From the NCBI GenBank assembly GCA_020633675.1, contig JACKDE010000001.1:1116001-1180000 (forward strand): 64,000 bases of DNA, given 5' to 3'. Below are positions 1 to 8,188 of this stretch, one piece after another (position 1 is the first letter of the stretch; every line of letters starts with the position of its first letter). The DNA comes from Deferribacteres bacterium (GTDB lineage: Bacteria > Zhuqueibacterota > Zhuqueibacteria > Zhuqueibacterales > Geothermadaptataceae). The position numbers and the translations under genes are program-made. The notes under the pieces are model-generated. The model was given only the letters and a program-made list of their open reading frames with translations, was not told the DNA's origin and did not search any database.

Positions 1-623
1 TCGTTCATCACCTAACCGATCCCGCAGCAGTCCGGAAGTTGCGTTCGGAATTTGGCCTGCAAAAATGTGGGCATGTCATCGGCGCAGTTGGGCGACTGGA
101 GTGGCGCAAAAATTTTAAACTCTTGCTGGAGGCGTTAGCCATAGTGCTCCACTCGCATCCGAATACGACTCTGATGATCGTCGGAGCGGGCGAAGAAGAA
201 ACGGCGCTGAAAGCGCATGCAGTCGAGCTCAAGATTGCCCAAAATGTTATATTCGCCGGCTACCGTGCTGATATCGCTGAAATGTTGGGTTTGTTTTCGG
301 TTTTTTGTATGTCGTCGGATACTGAGGGCATCTCTCTCGCTTTGCTGGAGGCGATCACCGCTGGTGTGCCCGTTGTTGCGACGCGCGTTGGCGGTACACC
401 GGAAGTGATTCGCGATGAATCTATGGGTACGCTTGTGCCGCCGCGCAATGCAGATGCGCTGGCGCATGCTGTGAAGGCTGTACTTGATCATCCACAGGCT
501 GCGCAGCACAAGGCACAAACTGCACGGCAAAAAGTCGCTGAAATTTTTACCAAAGAAAAAATGATCCGCGAGATAGAGATGCTCTATCGCGAAATCATTA
601 GAGCGAGAAAATGGCTGAGCTAA
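1..623 (+). CDS. Glycosyltransferase family 4 (5' truncated)
   Basis: C-terminal part of a GT-B glycosyltransferase, probably transferring a nucleotide sugar during extracellular polysaccharide or O-antigen assembly. The reading frame is open from base 3, so the gene begins upstream of the window. Visible GT4 hallmarks are the donor-domain start GAVGRLEWRKNF and the nucleotide-sugar loop EGISLALLEAITAG followed by VPVVATRVGGTPEVI. It overlaps the next gene (polysaccharide deacetylase) by 13 bases, which indicates an operon. Acceptor and sugar cannot be told from sequence. Confidence 0.9.
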   Translation, partial: VHHLTDPAAVRKLRSEFGLQKCGHVIGAVGRLEWRKNFKLLLEALAIVLHSHPNTTLMIVGAGEEETALKAHAVELKIAQNVIFAGYRADIAEMLGLFSVFCMSSDTEGISLALLEAITAGVPVVATRVGGTPEVIRDESMGTLVPPRNADALAHAVKAVLDHPQAAQHKAQTARQKVAEIFTKEKMIREIEMLYREIIRARKWLS

Positions 624-1366
624 TTCTCATGTATCATAACATTGCTGGCAATACCGCGCGCATTGATTTTAATGAATGGTCGCCGGTGTACGACGTTGCA
701 GCAACTGATTTTGAAAACCAGATGACTCAAATTGCGGAAAGTGACCATCAGGTCGAGCTGACATTTGACGATGGTTACGCCAGCATGGTTGAATCTGTGC
801 TGCCGATGGTGCAAAATGATCCATCATTGCGCTGCCACTGTTTCGTCACCACCGACGCGATAGGTCGCGCGGGCATGTTGACTGCACCCGAGCTGCGGCA
901 ATTGGCCGAACACGGCGTGCAAATCGGGACGCACTCGCACACGCATACTTTTCTGCAAAACCTCTCAGCGCATGGATTGCAGGATGAGATCTTGCAGCCA
1001 AAAAATATTTTAGAGCAAGCGATCGGCTCAGCCGTCACAAGCATGTCCTTGCCGGGTGGTCGTTACGATCAGCGTACGCTTCAATTTGCTGCGAAAGTTG
1101 GCTATCATCAGGTCTACACCAGTCGCCCGGGATTCAAAAAACAGAGTTTGCCCGGCCATGCCAAACTCGACTTGCTGCCGCGCTGGTCGATAGATGCCGG
1201 CACTTCTGCTAAAGATTTTTCACGCCTGCTGCGTTTCGATCTTGCGGCTGTTGCGCAGCGAAAATGGCGCTATCATCTTGGCCAGTCAGCGAGATTCATA
1301 CTCGGACAAAATGGCTATCACCGCCTATGGCGTCAGGTCAGAAACAACGAAAGGGAAGCATCATGA
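611..1366 (+). CDS. Polysaccharide deacetylase (NodB family)
   Basis: Carbohydrate esterase family 4 enzyme that would remove N- or O-acetyl groups from a polysaccharide; 251 residues. Motif 1 is TFDDGY (residues 51-56, with the catalytic Asp and the metal-binding Asp), motif 2 is HSHTH (108-112, metal-binding histidines) and motif 3 is around LPGGRYD near residue 150. There is no signal peptide, so it may act on a lipid-linked precursor in the cytoplasm. Its start lies inside the upstream GT4 gene and its stop overlaps the next start (ATGA), so translation is probably coupled. Confidence 0.9.
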   Translation: MAELILMYHNIAGNTARIDFNEWSPVYDVAATDFENQMTQIAESDHQVELTFDDGYASMVESVLPMVQNDPSLRCHCFVTTDAIGRAGMLTAPELRQLAEHGVQIGTHSHTHTFLQNLSAHGLQDEILQPKNILEQAIGSAVTSMSLPGGRYDQRTLQFAAKVGYHQVYTSRPGFKKQSLPGHAKLDLLPRWSIDAGTSAKDFSRLLRFDLAAVAQRKWRYHLGQSARFILGQNGYHRLWRQVRNNEREAS

Positions 1367-2082
1367 GAAGACGCATGATTTTGTTTTTATTTGTATTTGC
1401 CTGCTGCAGCAACGGATTGCACGCGCAGACACAAAAACCATCGCTCGCTGAACAGGAAGATGCGCTCAATGAAGCGCTTTACCGCATCGGCGCCGGCGAT
1501 GTATTGTATATCAGCGCAGGGCCCGGAGCAGCCAGCGATCAGGCCATTGTCCGGCAGGAGATTGTTGGTCCGGACGGATATATCTCGTTTGACTTGATCG
1601 GCAGTTACAAAGCTGAGGGCAAAACAACCGACGAAATCGATGCTGAATTACGCGGATTGCTCAGCACATTTATTGTCGATGTCGATGTGACGGTCTCGAT
1701 CGCTTCATTCAATGCAAAGCGGGTTTTCGTGCTGGGAGAAGTTGCGCGGCCGGGCAAATACATCATCAATAAAAAAATGACGATTTTAGATGCGGTTGCC
1801 GAAGCCGGCAGCCCGACGCTTGAAGCCAGCAAAACCCGGGTCCGCTTGTTCAAAAGCGGCTCGACTGAAGAAGCTTCGCGTGAAATCGATGTGAACCTGA
1901 AAAAGCTGATGGAAAAAGGCGCGCTTGACCAAAATCTGGTGCTGGAAGATGGCGATGTGATTTTTGTGCCGACCGACAGACTTTCAGCAATTGGCCGGTT
2001 TGCCGATAAAATCTTCAAGCCAATGCGTCCGGTATTTGTGGTCGGATTTGTGCTCGGTTTGTGGAGCCTGAGAAATTTTTAG
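1363..2082 (+). CDS. Polysaccharide export protein (Poly_export/SLBB)
   Basis: Periplasmic or outer-membrane part of a Wza-like capsule/exopolysaccharide export system. The ATG at 1363 is preferred over longer in-frame options because it follows AAGGGAAG and begins a signal peptide (basic start, hydrophobic run, cleavage near HAQ; the Cys pair before it could make it a lipoprotein). The Poly_export domain begins at YRIGAGDVLYI; a SLBB-type segment (VFVLGEVARPGKY) follows. The C-terminus has a hydrophobic stretch (PVFVVGFVLGLW). At 239 residues it is shorter than Wza (about 380). Its ATGA overlap with the deacetylase supports one operon. Confidence 0.88.
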   Translation: MRRRMILFLFVFACCSNGLHAQTQKPSLAEQEDALNEALYRIGAGDVLYISAGPGAASDQAIVRQEIVGPDGYISFDLIGSYKAEGKTTDEIDAELRGLLSTFIVDVDVTVSIASFNAKRVFVLGEVARPGKYIINKKMTILDAVAEAGSPTLEASKTRVRLFKSGSTEEASREIDVNLKKLMEKGALDQNLVLEDGDVIFVPTDRLSAIGRFADKIFKPMRPVFVVGFVLGLWSLRNF

Positions 2083-2163
2083 CTTTGTTGGAATAAACGT
2101 CTGTTAGCCCGTTTTTCCATCGAAATTGCACTGCATCATTGAACTACAACTTCGGAGCAACCC

Positions 2164-3339
2164 ATGGATTGGGCCTGGGAAGCCATTGTCGGGCTTCTGT
2201 TTTTTATTTTATTTTATACCTATGTGGGGTATCCGCTGCTGGTTTATGTCCTTGCGCGTTTGCGGGACACATTCAGCACACATTCGCACCATAGTCCTGA
2301 GCCAAGCCAAATCGACAAAAAAACCGATTGGCCTATGGTCAGCATTCTCATCCCGGCTTTTAATGAAGAGAATGTGATTCGCAAAAAAGTTGAGAACACG
2401 CTTTCAGTCGATTACCCGAAAGACCGCCTGCAAATCGTGATCGTTTCCGATGGCTCGACCGACCAAACCGATGCCATGCTGGCGAGCTACAGCGAACAGG
2501 AAATCGAGGTCGTGCATATGTCGAAGCGGCAGGGCAAAACGGCTGTGCTCAACCGCATGATTCCGGTTATGCAAGGCGAGATTGTTGTGCTGTCTGATGC
2601 ATCCGGCTTGATTAGGCAGGATGCGCTCAAGCAATTGGTGCATCATTTCAAAGATCCCAAGGTCGGCGGCGTGTGCGGCACGTACGTCATCGATGCAGAT
2701 GATGAATCCCTGCGCAGCATCACCGAAAAATTCTACTGGCAGTACGAAACCTTTCTGAAAAAATACGAAAGCCTGCTGCATTCTTCCATTGGTGCGCACG
2801 GCGCATTTTATGGTTTTCGGCGCGCACTTTTTACACCGCTCAGCGAAAAAGCCATCAACGACGATTTTATTTTGCCGATGCAAATCGTCGGCAAAGGACT
2901 GCGGGTGATTTATGAGCCGCAAGCCATGGTCGAAGAACACGAGACCACCAGTTTGGTGGGTGAGTTCCGGCGACGAACCCGCATCAATGTCGGCAATTTC
3001 CAGCAGATTTATATTTTGCTTGGATTGCTGAATCCGGCGCGTGGCATTGTGGCATTTGAATTCTTCTCCCACAAAGTGCTGCGCGCGTTCAGCCCGTTCG
3101 TGATTTTAGCGTTGCCGATCGCCTGTTTTTTTGCTTCCGGACCAATTATCGATCTCTTGCTGCAATTGCAATTGGCGTTTTACCTGTTCGGTATTTTGGG
3201 TTACCTGCAGGAGTTTGTCGGCCTGCGCATCCGCTATCTCTACCTGCCATTCTATTTTTTGGCCGGCAATGTCTCCGCAATTATTGGATTCTTCAAGTTC
3301 ATCTTCCGCAAACAATCGCTGCTGTGGGAGAGGGTGTGA
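2164..3339 (+). CDS. Membrane glycosyltransferase family 2
   Basis: Processive-type GT2 of 391 residues. One N-terminal membrane helix (about residues 6-30) is followed by a GT-A domain: VSILIPAFNEE near 60-70, VSDGSTDQT, and the acidic LSDASG motif. A region rich in Arg (EFRRRTRINVG) stands where processive synthases carry their Q/RxxRW motif. Two or three membrane helices close the protein. It probably elongates or exports the polysaccharide whose modification genes lie upstream; 81 bases separate it from the export gene. The product is unknown. Confidence 0.87.
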   Translation: MDWAWEAIVGLLFFILFYTYVGYPLLVYVLARLRDTFSTHSHHSPEPSQIDKKTDWPMVSILIPAFNEENVIRKKVENTLSVDYPKDRLQIVIVSDGSTDQTDAMLASYSEQEIEVVHMSKRQGKTAVLNRMIPVMQGEIVVLSDASGLIRQDALKQLVHHFKDPKVGGVCGTYVIDADDESLRSITEKFYWQYETFLKKYESLLHSSIGAHGAFYGFRRALFTPLSEKAINDDFILPMQIVGKGLRVIYEPQAMVEEHETTSLVGEFRRRTRINVGNFQQIYILLGLLNPARGIVAFEFFSHKVLRAFSPFVILALPIACFFASGPIIDLLLQLQLAFYLFGILGYLQEFVGLRIRYLYLPFYFLAGNVSAIIGFFKFIFRKQSLLWERV

Positions 3340-3369
3340 TCGGAAGCGATGAGAAATGAACTGTGAAGA

Positions 3370-3403
3370 GCAAGCTGCCAGGTTGCGCTTGCAAATATTT
3401 TTT
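3370..3403 (+). terminator. Possible Rho-independent terminator
   Basis: The arms GCAAGC (3370-3375) and GCTTGC (3387-3392) can pair; an AT-rich stretch ending in six T residues (3398-3403) follows. It lies between the plus-strand GT2 and the convergent SDR gene, where a terminator is expected. The stem is only 6 bp, so confidence is modest. Confidence 0.4.
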
Positions 3404-3420
3404 GAGAAAATAACTTTTCA

Positions 3421-3476
3421 CGAATCACGAATCACGAATCACGAATCACGAATCACGAATCACGAATCACGAATCA
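3421..3476. repeat. Heptamer tandem repeat, 8 perfect copies
   Basis: Eight uninterrupted copies of CGAATCA fill 56 bases and abut the stop codon of the minus-strand SDR gene at 3477. Because 7 is not a multiple of 3, copy-number change would matter only if it extended into the coding sequence. It sits in a convergent intergenic space. It is a simple-sequence array, not a CRISPR (there are no spacers). Confidence 0.95.
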
Positions 3477-4235
3477 TCATCCGCAAAGGATCGCGCCGCC
3501 GTTGATGTTGAGTACTTCCCCTGTAATGTGACGCGCCAGGTGTGAGCACAGAAAGATGATCGGGCCGGCAACATCTTCGGCGCTGGCGACGCGGCCTAAC
3601 GGGATGCTTTTCGAAATACGTTCCAATCCGCCGTCGGCATAGGGAATATTGGACATTTCCGTGTCGATCCAGCCCGGTGCGACGCAATTTACAGTGATAT
3701 CACGCGCAGCATATTCCACACACAATCCTTTGACCATCGAAATCATCGCGCCTTTGGTGGCGGCATAATCGACGTGAAAGGCTTCACCGCGCTGGCCAGC
3801 GGTTGAGCCCACATACACAATGCGGCCGCTGTGACGCATGCGTTTACCTGCTTCTTGTGTCGCCAGGAAAACCGAGTCGAGATTTACGCGCAATGTGTGC
3901 CGCCAGCGCTGATACTCCATCTGTTCAATCGATTCGTCTTCCGGTGGCCAAATCCCGGCATTGGCAATAAACAAGTCGAGCCCGCCTGGGAATTCGCGAT
4001 CCACCCTGGCAAAGAGATCAGGCATTTTGCTCTCGTCTGAGAAGTCGATTTGATGCGCCCAGCCTTCACTCCCCTCAGCGCGAATAATCTGCAATGTTTG
4101 CTCCGCCTCCTGCTGGCGGGAGCGGTAGGTGATGCCTACCCGTGCACCTGCACGCGCCAGTAGTTGCGCGACAGCCCGTCCGACTCCACGCGATCCGCCT
4201 GTCACCAAAGCCGTTTTGTTTTGCAAATCAATCAT
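3477..4235 (-). CDS. SDR family oxidoreductase (FabG-like)
   Basis: Classical short-chain dehydrogenase/reductase of 252 residues using NAD(P)H. The Rossmann glycine motif TGGSRGVGR is at residues 12-20, NAGIW at 92-96, and the catalytic triad is Ser144, Tyr157 and Lys161 (YAATK). The C-terminal NINGGAI is typical of FabG-like members. Arg17 after the glycines fits NADPH preference. It is monocistronic and converges with the polysaccharide cluster. The substrate is not predictable; 3-oxoacyl-ACP reductase is only the nearest family label. Confidence 0.92.
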   Translation of the reverse strand: MIDLQNKTALVTGGSRGVGRAVAQLLARAGARVGITYRSRQQEAEQTLQIIRAEGSEGWAHQIDFSDESKMPDLFARVDREFPGGLDLFIANAGIWPPEDESIEQMEYQRWRHTLRVNLDSVFLATQEAGKRMRHSGRIVYVGSTAGQRGEAFHVDYAATKGAMISMVKGLCVEYAARDITVNCVAPGWIDTEMSNIPYADGGLERISKSIPLGRVASAEDVAGPIIFLCSHLARHITGEVLNINGGAILCG

Positions 4236-4357
4236 GTGCTCTCCTTTCCAGTTGAGGCAAATTGTTCGTCCGGTTCGATTTGGATTTTGAAAATAGTTAT
4301 CTCTCTTTGCTTTTGAAAAGGTAAAAGCACCAGGTGCAAACGAATAGGGAGTAGATC

Positions 4358-7222
4358 ATGCTGAATATGATTTTAAAGAAAAGAGTGTTGTTGGTTTTTG
4401 GCATGTTGCTGTGGGGAACTTTGGCAGGCGCGCAGGATAAAAAGCCGCTTGACCACGATGTGTATGACATTTGGAATCGCATTAACGAAGGCGAAATTTC
4501 ACGCAACGGCGACTGGGCGCTGTTTTCAATCGGTCCGCAGGAGAAAGATGCGGAAATGTTGATTCGTAGTACAGAATCTGATCTGAATTATCGAATCGCG
4601 CGCGGCGAAAAAGGCGCCTTTTCCGCAGATTCGTATTTTGCAGCCTTTTTGATTAAAGCTCATGTCGACTCTGTGAAAGCTGCCAAAAAAGCCAAAAAGA
4701 AAGACGATCAAATGCCGAAAGACTCGCTCGGGATTGTGAACCTGAGCTCAGGCGATGTGATGCGGATACCGAATGTGAAATCGTTTAAAATGCCGGAAGA
4801 CGCCGGTGCCTGGATAGCATATCTTCTTGAAAAAGAACCAGCTAAAAAGGATACCAGCGAAGACAAGTCCGAAGCCAAAAAACAAGAAAAATCCAAGCCT
4901 TCGGAGAAAAAAAATGGCAAGAACAAAAAGAAAAAAGCCGAGGGTACAACTTTGGTTTTGCGCCAATTGGCTGATGGCGTAGAATACCGGTTTGAGCACG
5001 CCGTCGAGTATGCACTTTCAAAAAATGGTGAGTGGCTGATTTACACTGCTGCCAGCAAAGACAGCACAGCCGATGGCATTTTTGCTGTCAGAGCCGAGTC
5101 TGGTGCAAACACTACACTTCTCACCGGAGCTGGTGATTACAAGCAGATTGCGATTGACGATGCGAGCAAACAGGTCGCCTTTCTGAGTAATCGCGATGAA
5201 TTTCAAGCTGATCAACCTGCTTTTTCGCTCTATCGTTGGAAAACAGGTGAGGCACAGGCCAAATTGTTGGTACAGAACGACAACGAGGGCATTCCGGCTG
5301 GCTGGTGGTTGAGCGAGCACGGCAACCTGGAGTTTTCGCAAAATGGCAAGCGCCTGTTTATGGGCACTGCACCACGCCCCAAACCTGAAACAGATGAAGA
5401 TGAGTCGGACGACGAAAAGGTCAAGCTGGACATTTGGAACTGGAAGGATCCCTTGCTGCAACCGATGCAATTGAAACAGGCCAAACGCGAAAAAGAACGC
5501 AGCTATCGCGCGGTTCTGCATCTCGATCAAAACAAGTTGGTGCAACTGGCGACCGAAGAAATGCCAGAAGTGTTTCTTGCGCAGAAAAACAATTCAGATG
5601 TTGCAGTCGGTCGTTCCGATGTGCCATATGAACAGGAAATCTCCTGGGATTTTCCGCGCTATTATGATTTTTACATGGTCGATGTTGGCAGTGGCGAGCA
5701 TCAAAAAGTAGCGGAACGGGTGCAGACCAATGTCGAGCTTTCGCCGGCGGGCAAATATTTGTTCTGGTGGGATCGCGATCAACTTGCCTGGTTTGTGCAA
5801 TCGACATCCGGCAGCAGAGCGATCAATGTCTCGAAGAATATTCCCTATCGTCTGGATAATGAGCTGCATGACTGGCCGTACAAGCCCAATTCCTACGGGG
5901 ATGCCGGTTGGACTAAGAATGACGATTTGTTGCTGCTGTACGACAAGCATGATATCTGGGCGGTTGATCCGGCAGGCAAAAAAGCGCCGCGTTGTGTCAC
6001 AGAAGAGGTCGGGCGCAAAAACGATATGCAATTTCGCTACACCCGTCTCGACCGCGAGCAGCGTTTTATCGATCCGAAAGAGCCGATGTTGTTGGCAGCA
6101 TTTCATTTGACGACCAAAGCAGATGGCTATTATCGGGACCAGATAAATGGCGATGACGTGCCGAAAAAATTGGTAATGGGGGATTTTTCACTGTCGCGTT
6201 TGCGCAAAGCGAAAGATGCGGACAAACTAATGCTGACACGCGAAACCTTTCGCGAATTTCCCGATTATTGGGTGTGCGACCTCAATTTAAGCGGGATGAA
6301 AAAGCTGACCGATGCCAATCCACAACAGGCAGACTATCGCTGGGGTACATCGGAGTTGGTGGCATGGAGCTCTGTAGACGGTGTGCCTTTGCAGGGCATC
6401 CTCTACAAGCCGGACAATTTCGAGGCCAGCATAAAATACCCGATGATGGTCTATTTTTATGAAAAAATGTCGAACGGTCTTCATCGGCATTTTGCGCCCG
6501 GACCATCGCGTTCGAGTATCAATTTTAGTTTTTACGTCAGTCGCGGCTATCTGGTTTTTATTCCGGATATTCCCTACAAAGTTGGCTATCCGGGCGAGAG
6601 TGCCGTCAATGCCGTGATGCCAGGCGTACTCAGTTTGATCGACGAGGGCTTTGTCGATCGCGATCGCATCGGTGTGCAGGGGCATAGTTGGGGCGGCTAT
6701 CAGATTGCCTATATGGTGACGCGCACCAATTTGTTTCGGGCAGCAGAAGCAGGTGCGCCGGTGTCGAATATGACCAGCGCCTACGGCGGCATTCGCTGGG
6801 GTTCGGGCATGAGCCGGATGTTCCAGTATGAACGAACCCAGAGCCGCATCGGTGGCTCGCTGTGGGAATACCCGAACCGCTATATCGAAAATTCGCCAAT
6901 TTTTTGGGCGGACAAAATTGAAACGCCGGTGTTGATGATGCACAACGATGAAGATGGTGCTGTGCCGTGGTACCAAGGCATCGAGTTTTTTGTGGCGCTG
7001 CGCAGGTTGGGCAAGCCGGCATGGCTGTTGAATTACAACGGTGAAGATCATGGCTTGCGCAAATGGCACAATCAGAAGGATTTTGCCATACGGCTGCAGC
7101 AGTACTTCGATCATTATTTGCTGGATGCACCTGTGCCGGTATGGATGCTGGAAGGCGTACCAGCGGTACAAAAGGGCGAGACACTCGGATTGGAGCCGGT
7201 CTCGACAAACGGCGGGCATTAA
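4358..7222 (+). CDS. S9 family peptidase, secreted (prolyl oligopeptidase-like)
   Basis: Exported serine peptidase of 954 residues. A signal peptide ends near AGAQ (residue about 26). A long beta-propeller-like region carries a Lys/Glu-rich insertion around residues 155-195, then comes the alpha/beta-hydrolase domain. The catalytic Ser777 is in GHSWGG, the likely Asp is Asp866 in HNDEDGAVPW and His898 is in EDHGLRKW. It resembles the large S9 enzymes common in Bacteroidota-like bacteria that digest peptides in the periplasm. A purine-rich GGGAG lies upstream of the ATG. It is transcribed alone, divergent from the SDR gene. Confidence 0.93.
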   Translation: MLNMILKKRVLLVFGMLLWGTLAGAQDKKPLDHDVYDIWNRINEGEISRNGDWALFSIGPQEKDAEMLIRSTESDLNYRIARGEKGAFSADSYFAAFLIKAHVDSVKAAKKAKKKDDQMPKDSLGIVNLSSGDVMRIPNVKSFKMPEDAGAWIAYLLEKEPAKKDTSEDKSEAKKQEKSKPSEKKNGKNKKKKAEGTTLVLRQLADGVEYRFEHAVEYALSKNGEWLIYTAASKDSTADGIFAVRAESGANTTLLTGAGDYKQIAIDDASKQVAFLSNRDEFQADQPAFSLYRWKTGEAQAKLLVQNDNEGIPAGWWLSEHGNLEFSQNGKRLFMGTAPRPKPETDEDESDDEKVKLDIWNWKDPLLQPMQLKQAKREKERSYRAVLHLDQNKLVQLATEEMPEVFLAQKNNSDVAVGRSDVPYEQEISWDFPRYYDFYMVDVGSGEHQKVAERVQTNVELSPAGKYLFWWDRDQLAWFVQSTSGSRAINVSKNIPYRLDNELHDWPYKPNSYGDAGWTKNDDLLLLYDKHDIWAVDPAGKKAPRCVTEEVGRKNDMQFRYTRLDREQRFIDPKEPMLLAAFHLTTKADGYYRDQINGDDVPKKLVMGDFSLSRLRKAKDADKLMLTRETFREFPDYWVCDLNLSGMKKLTDANPQQADYRWGTSELVAWSSVDGVPLQGILYKPDNFEASIKYPMMVYFYEKMSNGLHRHFAPGPSRSSINFSFYVSRGYLVFIPDIPYKVGYPGESAVNAVMPGVLSLIDEGFVDRDRIGVQGHSWGGYQIAYMVTRTNLFRAAEAGAPVSNMTSAYGGIRWGSGMSRMFQYERTQSRIGGSLWEYPNRYIENSPIFWADKIETPVLMMHNDEDGAVPWYQGIEFFVALRRLGKPAWLLNYNGEDHGLRKWHNQKDFAIRLQQYFDHYLLDAPVPVWMLEGVPAVQKGETLGLEPVSTNGGH

Positions 7223-7273
7223 GCACGCGGATGAAAAAAACACACGGATGAAGAGAGCACGCGGATTTGCAGA
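7223..7273 (+). repeat. 17-bp imperfect tandem repeat, 3 copies
   Basis: Three consecutive 17-base units begin at 7223, 7240 and 7257, each opening with a version of GCACGCGGAT (the second is ACACACGGAT). The array starts directly after the stop codon of the S9 peptidase and ends about 50 bases before the GxxExxY gene. Confidence 0.85.
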
Positions 7274-7321
7274 GAGGCGATTTTTTGATGGGAGAATACT
7301 CTCAAAAAAATGGGGGGATTT

Positions 7322-8130
7322 ATGGCGTTGCGGTACGAAAAGCTGACTTATCAAATTCGGTCGTGCATCTTTGAAGTGGCAAACCAAATTGGCTCTGGCA
7401 ATGATGAAGAAACCTATCATCGCGGATTGATTCAATCGTTCCGGCAGAATGGTGTGCCTTTTATCTCAAAGCAAGCGCGCGTGCTTTTTCACAGGGGAAA
7501 GTTGGTTCGAAAATTCATCAATGATTTTTTGGTGTTCAACAAGATCATTCTTTCACTGAAATGCGTGCCCTGTCGGTTTTTGCAATCGCATTATGTACAG
7601 CTTTTTTCGGAGCTGAAACTGTGGAAATATGATCTCGGCATGCTGGTGAATTTTGGACTACCGAATCTTGCCATCGAGCGATACGTTTTCACAGAGCGAA
7701 CACCTGTTTTTGAGGAAAATTACAAGGCTATAGAGAAAAAAGTCCAGCCGGATGAGAAGGAGATAATCCGGCTGATCAGGTCAACCATTAAAAATGTAGC
7801 CTGTCTGCACGGGCCTGGTTTTGGAAAATTGCTTTGGCGAAAAATTGTCGAGATCGAGCTGGAGTATCAGAACATTCAATATGATAAAGGTTTTTTGTCC
7901 CGGTCCGCATGTACAACAAAAAAATCTGCAGCTATCGATTTCGGCATTTTCTGGTCGAAAACAAGATTCTGCTCATGGTCGCAGCATTGCAAAAAGGCAT
8001 CGAGCAGGTGCATGTTTCGAATATGCAAAGCTATCTCAAGGCGCTCGATCTCAATCTTGGCCTGGTCGTGAACTTCGGCAAGCACACGGTTCACATTTCC
8101 GGCATTAAAAAACCGTCAACAAAAAAATAA
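7322..8130 (+). pseudogene. Double GxxExxY (PD-(D/E)XK-like) protein, frameshifted
   Basis: Two GxxExxY-family units (PDDEXK_3-like nuclease fold) lie in tandem. Unit 1 runs from LTYQIRSCIFEVANQIG to about residue 120 and keeps the name motif (GNDEETY). Unit 2 starts at IIRLIRSTIKNVACLHG and has lost the motif (GFGKLLW). The frame breaks at T6 (7891-7896): one more T would read GFFVPVRMYNKKI and continue in the frame that ends at 8130. As given, the upstream frame runs on to a stop at 8071. The catalytic ExK is SLK in unit 1 and VAAL-like in unit 2. ATG 7322 follows GGGGGGAT; ATG 7310 is an alternative. Confidence 0.8.
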
Positions 8131-8188
8131 AACGATACTTGGTTTGAGCAAATCCCAAATCCACGCGTTTTCTTGATCCGTATACACA

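Noticed and set aside
3421..3476. CRISPR-like array
   Set aside because: Units are 7 bases and contiguous with no spacers, so this is a simple tandem repeat.
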